Assembly: GCA_963921825.1 (NCBI GenBank)
Contig: OY997593.1
Coordinates: 64,836,039-64,900,038, forward strand
DNA from: Erodium maritimum
Taxonomy: Eukaryota; Streptophyta; Magnoliopsida; Geraniales; Geraniaceae
Length of the DNA: 64,000 nt
Direction: 5' to 3'
Every line of letters starts with the position of its first letter. The stretch's first letter is position 1. Below the pieces are notes generated by a model that saw nothing but the letters and a program-made list of their open reading frames with translations, was not told the DNA's origin and did not search any database. This document shows positions 58,617 to 64,000 of this stretch, piece after piece. Made by a program: the position numbers and the translations under genes.

Positions 58617-60240
58617 CTTAATAAGTTCTTAATATTAACCTATTAATCATTACAATGATTCATAATACTAAAATTAGTATCTCCAACCCAACTGAGTTGT
58701 GTTAAAAAAAATCCCATGTCAACTTCGTAAGAATAATATCTAACTATGAAGAAGTTGAAATGTGTAAAAACACTGTAAATTTGCCCTCGTGTACATAAGA
58801 TCGGAGTGGTGAAGTATAAAAATCTGATTTTAGGAAGTCAAGTGGGCAAAGCCAGTGGATGCAAGAGACAACCGGACGGCTTCTTTATTTCATTTTGTCT
58901 TTTGAACCAGATTTTAGCATCCAATCCCAATTTTCCACTTATCTAATTCCCATCCATTTAATTACAAATTACAAGTTTTTTGTACATTAAAACTCTAAAA
59001 AGAAACAAGTAACATCGTCATTTATGAGAAAATAGTTACTCTACAATCTCTTATTCATAAAATACATAACGAACTTTCATACCGTTATTTTTTCGGTTAC
59101 GATAGTAATATTTGTTGTAATTTTAATATATGTATATGTATTATTTTTCAATGACATTGAAGAGGTCTCTGAAAATGAAATATTGAGGAATAAAAAATGG
59201 GAAAGGGGAAGCATTCTAATTGTGAGAAAGAGACTAGAGATGGGACAAAGGTGTATATAATGGTCAATTTGTTGAACCAAAGACTCAAGTGGGAGTATTT
59301 AAGTGTGAATAACGTTTCTGAGCTACAACACATGCTTCTCCACCGTTAATACATTTTTAATCCTCACTACGTCCCCAACCAATCATCACGCCACGTCTGA
59401 ATATACCTCATATTAATAATAATATATAACCTTCAGATTTACCATGATATATATTTTGTAACAAAAAAGAAGAAGAAAAATTGTGTTAACTCTTGCTGCC
59501 GTTTCAATCTCTATTTCTCTCTCCAATTCAATTAATTTCAAAATTGACTTTCTTGTATCCCAGAAACACCTACTAAACTATTATGTTTCACGTGATTTAA
59601 TTAAATCCCTTACCCTCCATTAAATTTCCCCTCTTCAATTTCCCATCCCATGCCTCCAATATTTATTCCTATTTATTTTACTGTTTTATTGGATTCTAAA
59701 TTAAATTCCCATAATAATAGACTCTTTTAAGTGAATATATATGTATATAAATATCATTCAAATTGTCGAATAAGCTGTGGTTTTAATTACACCGACTAAT
59801 CGTGCACAAATCACAAACACTCTTGCTCTTGCCCACAAGAAAACAAGTAAAAGTACTGTAGCTGTAAAAAAAGAAAAACAGTGGCTCCACATCCTAGGCT
59901 GCCTGCCACGTTACCTTAGCTGTAACATGTACTGTTACTGTTCACAAAAACAATTTTAAGGTAAAAAGTAAAAAAAAAACGTACTGTAATAAAAATTAAT
60001 ATTAACCGATCACCCACCCACCACCACACCCAGACAGACTGAGCCAGTAACGGTCTCTACCTCCTTTTAATACTACAAGTACTGTGACCGTTCAGTGAAA
60101 ACAAAATGACCATAACTAGCCCCCGAGTTCAAAACCCCTTAACCATAATTAAAGGGGTTAATTAGTAATTAAGTGGTGTCCAGTGGGTTATTATTTACTA
60201 ACCCCCCTTTGTTAGCATCCCTCTTTAAGTCGGTCAAAGG
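58617..60240. other. Intergenic upstream of the CRF gene
   Basis: AT-rich non-coding DNA. Near 60049-60092 an inverted pair AACGGTC/GACCGTT (MYB-type sites) lies about 1.1 kb upstream of the start codon. No other gene. Confidence 0.5.
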
Positions 60241-60248
60241 TGAGGTCT

Positions 60249-60580
60249 GTCACGTGACCTGAATCCCTGTTCTCGATGAGAAATCTTTTGTCGAGTCAGC
60301 ACCCGCACCATTGGATCCCCGCCCTTTTGCTCTGCGGGCCCCACGTGCACACACGTGTCGTGATCGTACGTGTCCCGTGTTATGCGGCATCTTGAGAAAA
60401 TATCATGCTCTCGCCGGAGATCACTTTTCCTCTCCCAACCACTCCCTTTCCGCCGGTCGGAGCATGAGTTGTCAATTTCCATTTTTTCTGAAATTAAATA
60501 TATTTTAGAATAATAAATGAGTTTGGCAATTACGGCTGCGTTGGTGTGCTATAAAACGGGTACCCTCAGAACTCTCCCCA
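60249..60580 (+). promoter_or_regulatory. CRF promoter: G-box cluster and TATA box
   Basis: CACGTG occurs at 60251-60256, 60342-60347 and 60352-60357, with TACGTG at 60367-60372. A TATA box (TATAAAA, 60550-60556) predicts transcription from about 60580. CACGTG is the core bound by bZIP and bHLH factors; the particular regulators are unknown. Confidence 0.7.
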
Positions 60581-61197
60581 GCTCTACTGCTTCTTTTGCT
60601 CTCTCTACTCATCTCTCTGAATCCTCCACACTGCGCACTCTCTAAATTTTTCTTCCTAGGATTTTCCCGGAAAGTGGCCGAGAAAATATCTGGGTAACTG
60701 ACAAAAGAGAAAGGGTAACGGCGGTGGAGATTCGTTTATTCCGACCATTGGCTTTCCGGTTAAAGCCGGTTCCTGTTGCAGTCTCCTCTTTCCCTTTTCC
60801 AAGCTTTCGAGATTTTTTCCTAAAATTTCCACAACCTAATCTTGTTTATTTCTTCTTTTTCAACCACTACGAGCTCTAATTCGTGTGCCCTTTCTCCTTT
60901 ATCTTCTTCCACGAGCACCGTTTCTCGCACGCCTCGTTCTGGGGCTTGAACTTTCCTGGAAATTTCACTTCCTTTCATGAGCTTTTTTGGGGTCTACTTC
61001 GTTTCTCTTTAATTTTCTCTGGGTTTCAAGCTTCTCTTTAACGTTCTCGCTCCTAATCAGCTTTTCTCCCTTCTTTATTCTCTCTGCCTGAGGAATCTCC
61101 GCTTTTCTCGCTCACCATCTCTATTTCACGCCCCTCTCCACTCTCAATGCCACTCTGAGACACCAACAAAAAAACACCCACTACTCTGAAATCAGCA
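60580..61197 (+). promoter_or_regulatory. Long CT-rich 5' UTR of CRF with two uORFs
   Basis: About 620 bp of TC-rich leader. Upstream ATGs start an 11-codon uORF (60977-61012, MSFFGVYFVSL) and a 3-codon uORF (61147-61158). They may reduce translation of the main ORF. No convincing leader intron was seen. Confidence 0.6.
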
Positions 61198-62238
61198 ATG
61201 GACATGGAAATGGAAATGGGTCCTGGAGCTGTCAAGTTCACCGAGCATTTTAATCACACCAAGCTCATGAGGTCGGAGAATCAGACCCACGCCGCCCGGA
61301 AAGATTTTACCCAGATAAGACCTTCGGTGGTTCGCATATCGGTCACCGACGGGGACGCCACCGACTCTTCCAGCGACGAGGAAGGCGGTGACGAGCTGTT
61401 TGGGCGCCACCGGGTGAAGAGGTTCGTGAATGAGATTACTATTGAGTCATGCTCTAAGGAAGACGAGGCTATTTGGAAGAGCAGGTCGTCGAGAACCTGC
61501 CGGAAAAGGCCCTCTACCGTGAAGAAAGTTATCGTTCCGGCGAGCAAGAAGTCGCTGAAGGTGCCGGCCGGGAAGAAGTTCCGTGGGGTCAGGCAAAGGC
61601 CGTGGGGAAAATGGGCGGCTGAGATTAGGGACCCCCTGAGACGTGTACGGTTGTGGTTAGGTACTTATGACACGGCCGAGGAGGCTGCCATGGTCTACGA
61701 CAACGCGGCTATCCAGCTCCGTGGACCCGACGCGCTCACCAACTTCGCCAACCCACCTGCCGTTGTCAAGTCTTCGCCGGAAGACAAGCTGGCGACAAGC
61801 TCCGGCTACAACTCCGGCGACGAGTCTCAAAGTCAAAGCAACGGTGTCTGCTCTCCCACCTCCGTCCTTCGCTGTCCTTCCCCTTCTATTGAGGAAGCCG
61901 AGTCGCAGAGCTCACCCAAGGTATCGCCGTGCACAAGCGCCGCCCGAGAAGGGTCCTCCGAGTCGGAAAGTTTATCGGAAAATTTCTCCGATTTCTCGGA
62001 GTACTCGACGACCCTTGACTCCGTTTTCCCCAAAGATATATTTGACTTCCAAAGCTCAGTGCCGGATTTATTCGCCGATACGAGCCTGCAAGCTGACGGC
62101 ATGTTCCTTGACGATTACGGCGATGTTTTTCTCAATCCCGGCGAAGATTTCGGTTTCGGGTTTTCTCGGTGGCATGAAGATGACCACTTCCAAGACATCG
62201 GCGATTTGTTTTCTTCGGACCCATTGTCAGCAATCTGA
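61198..62238 (+). CDS. CRF: Cytokinin response factor (AP2/ERF group VI transcription factor)
   Basis: An intact single-exon gene of 346 aa acting as a nuclear DNA-binding regulator downstream of cytokinin signalling. The N-terminal CRF domain (about 11-61) shows [13 protein letters not shown] and [18 protein letters not shown], which supports two-component/CRF interactions in the family. A basic region (99-127) may serve nuclear import. The AP2 domain (127-184: [20 protein letters not shown]) has the Ala and Asp typical of the ERF subgroup, which binds GCC-type boxes. SPTSVL (219-224) is the putative MAP-kinase site known in CRFs. An acidic/aromatic C-terminus ([16 protein letters not shown], ending [13 protein letters not shown]) is a likely activation region. 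Start: first ATG of [10 protein letters not shown]; in-frame ATGs follow at codons 3, 5 and 7. Similar to CRF/Pti6 proteins; which paralogue cannot be told. Confidence 0.96.
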   Translation: MDMEMEMGPGAVKFTEHFNHTKLMRSENQTHAARKDFTQIRPSVVRISVTDGDATDSSSDEEGGDELFGRHRVKRFVNEITIESCSKEDEAIWKSRSSRTCRKRPSTVKKVIVPASKKSLKVPAGKKFRGVRQRPWGKWAAEIRDPLRRVRLWLGTYDTAEEAAMVYDNAAIQLRGPDALTNFANPPAVVKSSPEDKLATSSGYNSGDESQSQSNGVCSPTSVLRCPSPSIEEAESQSSPKVSPCTSAAREGSSESESLSENFSDFSEYSTTLDSVFPKDIFDFQSSVPDLFADTSLQADGMFLDDYGDVFLNPGEDFGFGFSRWHEDDHFQDIGDLFSSDPLSAI

Positions 62239-63058
62239 GATTCAGGGGCACAAATGGAACAACACTTGTCCCATCTCGCCGTTGTTGTTGCCAGTTTTTC
62301 GGCAAATTTTGTAACGGCGGGGACTGAAATATCGGCTTTGTGTTTATTTTCCAGTTTTTACCGTTTATTTTTTTTTCCTCTTAAATTTTGTCATCTACGA
62401 GTAATATGTTAAGTGTATAAATATTAAGTTATCTCCGTCTCAGTAACGGTGACGGACGAGTTTGTCTAACGTGTTCTTTATCTCTGGTCCTCATGTATGG
62501 CTCCGTGTTCTGTCTTTTCCGTTTGCTCGTTCTGGTTTATGCCTTGTGTCACGTGTGACTGCACGTGACGTGCTTCATTAACATAAATTAATGAAGAAAC
62601 AATGGGTCGTGTAGAGATGTTTTGAATTGCACGTGCTTGGAATCGTATCAGTAAGAGTTAATGATAGTATTGAATGGTCGTTGACTGGTTCAAATCAGTA
62701 TTCGAGTACCTGTTTTGGTTGCTATACTAATTTATCTTCATCAATGGGGTGACCTTTCTCCATCCAGCTTACGCATCAATCAGTATTTGAAACATACAGG
62801 CTAAATAAAAGATGTCTGGTACATACAAATGAATTTCTATTTTGATCAACTCAAAATATACTAAAGTGAATGATACTGATCTTTTTCTATTACTCCTTCT
62901 CAATCTACCCAATTGCATATATTGTCTATTTATGTTACATTTCAAGCAATATATATTGCATAACAAAAAGTAAATGAAATTGCATACATAATAGGTACGG
63001 TACATCTATCAATTGATGGGTGAAAATGGGATCACTCTGATCAGTTTTTTCAAGATTG
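62239..63058. other. 3' UTR of CRF and spacer
   Basis: T-rich 3' UTR to roughly 62450. Three further CACGTG sites lie at 62550-62555, 62562-62567 and 62630-62635. The rest is AT-rich with no gene. Confidence 0.5.
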
Positions 63059-63762
63059 TGTTAGATAAGATATACCTCATTTGTATTTTGTATATCGGAT
63101 AATACTTATATTGTAACAAAGCTATATTTATAGCAATTACGTTAATGAGAAGATCAGGAATCACATTCCATCATGGTATCAGAGAAGTGTAAAATCTGAT
63201 TTTCGCTTCCGCTTCCACTTTGCTTCTCCTTCAGTTCGCGTTTCTCTTGCTGATCGCGTCTCTTTCCTGTCAGTGCTGCGATTGAAGCCCTTTCTCCTCT
63301 GCTGATCGAGTCTCTTCCTTCAGTTCACGACTGACCTGCGAATCGCGATTCTTTGTTGTGACTAAAGCCCATGCAGCCCACATCTCCAGGCCCGTGAATT
63401 CTTATTTCACGCAGATTCGCCTTAATCGCAATCGCAGTTTGCAGCCAAATCAGATTCTCCAATCGGGATTCAAATTGGGGAAATCAGATTCTCCAGCATC
63501 TGAATTTCGTGCATGTCTTCTCTGCAAAACGCAGCCGCGCACCACAACCATCCAGCTTCGCGTCTACAGTCGCGTCTGAAGCCCAGTCGTGTTTTCTGCA
63601 CTTCAGAGTCCACGAGCTTTCCCCCTCAAGCCCATTTGAAGCTGCTTCATTCACCAGTTCCAGGCCTGAATCGCGACTCACGTCTGCATCACAACTCACG
63701 TCTGAAAATCGAGATTCCGACCTCCTGCGATCTCGACCTGCGATCGCATTCTCCTTTGATGT
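63059..63762 (+). mobile_element. TRIM-like or Copia 5' end: short LTR plus PBS
   Basis: TGTTAGATAAGATATACC to CACATTCCATCA (63059-63173) looks like a complete LTR of only 115 bp with TATA-like TATATTTATA. It is directly followed by TGGTATCAGAG at 63174-63184, a tRNA-Met primer site. The following 580 bp is repetitive (GCGTCTCTTTCCT and GAATCGCGA themes) with no gag motif, and is interrupted by LTR4. This suits a terminal-repeat retrotransposon in miniature or a short-LTR Copia; the other LTR is outside the window. Confidence 0.65.
63174..63184 (+). promoter_or_regulatory. Primer-binding site of the short-LTR element
   Basis: TGGTATCAGAG immediately after the CA end of the short LTR matches the initiator tRNA-Met 3' end. 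Confidence 0.75.
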
Positions 63763-64000
63763 TGTAAGAACCGCCCCGGTTGACCCCGATCGAACCGATG
63801 ACTTTCCGCCGTAAAAGTCAACCGATGACTCCGGGAGTCATTCGGGACCTTTCCGGGGGCCAAAAAAGCTTAGTCGTCGTTACGGTTAGCTTAGTTGGGT
63901 CGTTTCCTTTCAAATGACTTTTTTTACGAAAAGTCAAATTCAGGTCAATGGAGTCAAATTCGGAACCTTATCGTTTTTAATTTAAAAGGGATGAGATATT
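63763..64000 (+). repeat. Ty3/Gypsy LTR (LTR4), cut by the window end
   Basis: TGTAAGAACCGCCCCGGTTG and the following GTCAACCGATGACTCCGGGA are nearly identical to the start of LTR3. It inserted into the short-LTR element; the five bases before it are GATGT. Whether it is solo or the 5' LTR of a full element cannot be seen. Confidence 0.9.

Noticed and set aside
61667-62314. 215-codon plus ORF overlapping the CRF gene
   Set aside because: Alternate-frame shadow; the CRF frame carries the AP2 domain and family motifs.

Overview
The window is nuclear DNA of a flowering plant, probably a eudicot. It carries two well-supported host genes in a dense bed of transposable elements. The plant assignment rests on a plant-type E2 gene with plant-like introns, a CRF-type AP2/ERF gene, a Ty3/Gypsy element primed by initiator tRNA-Met, LINE ORF1 proteins of the DUF4283 plus CX2CX4HX4C type, PIF/Harbinger and MULE elements, and a Ty1/Copia remnant. 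I could not identify the species.

Layout. 1-6948 is the 5' half of a Ty3/Gypsy element on the minus strand (pol, gag, leader, PBS, 5' LTR), inactivated by three stops and a frameshift. 7.8-9.1 kb is a decayed Harbinger-like accessory ORF, and 9.9-11.8 kb holds an unclassified retroposon inside an AT-rich repeat plus a Harbinger MITE. 12.1-19.3 kb is a stack of retroposons, a foldback element and a Pack-MULE-like element ending about 360 bp upstream of the start codon of the first host gene. 19666-22832 is an intact four-coding-exon class I ubiquitin-conjugating enzyme gene. 23.3-28.9 kb holds a hAT-like repeat, a Copia fragment with its 3' LTR and two retroposons. 31.3-36.8 kb is a nested complex: an RRM-type retroposon carrying a MULE MITE in its 3' UTR and a second retroposon in its poly(A) tail. 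37.8-43.2 kb contains a Harbinger transposase pseudogene and a 5'-truncated L1-type LINE split by a solo LTR. 44.3-55.3 kb contains five more retroposons. 55.5-58.6 kb is a small retroposon split by another solo LTR. 60.2-62.3 kb is an intact cytokinin response factor gene with a G-box-rich promoter. The window ends in a TRIM-like or Copia 5' end interrupted by a fourth Ty3/Gypsy LTR.

The most interesting pattern is a set of about ten retroposons (A-K in this annotation) with L1-like target-site duplications (TSDs, 10-18 bp) and short A tails. The longest, about 2.1-2.5 kb, encode only an ORF1-like nucleic-acid-binding protein (DUF4283 plus zinc knuckle, or RRM). None shows endonuclease or reverse transcriptase. 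They look like a plant counterpart of ORF1-only half-LINEs, presumably mobilised in trans by an L1 such as the truncated LINE at 39.5-43.2 kb. A second notable pattern is an array of CACGGATCCGTG-like palindromes held about 0.9-1.05 kb from the sense 5' end of three otherwise diverged LTRs.

All comparisons were made by eye; no alignment, database search or expression data were available. The two host genes are unrelated, and no operon-like arrangement exists.
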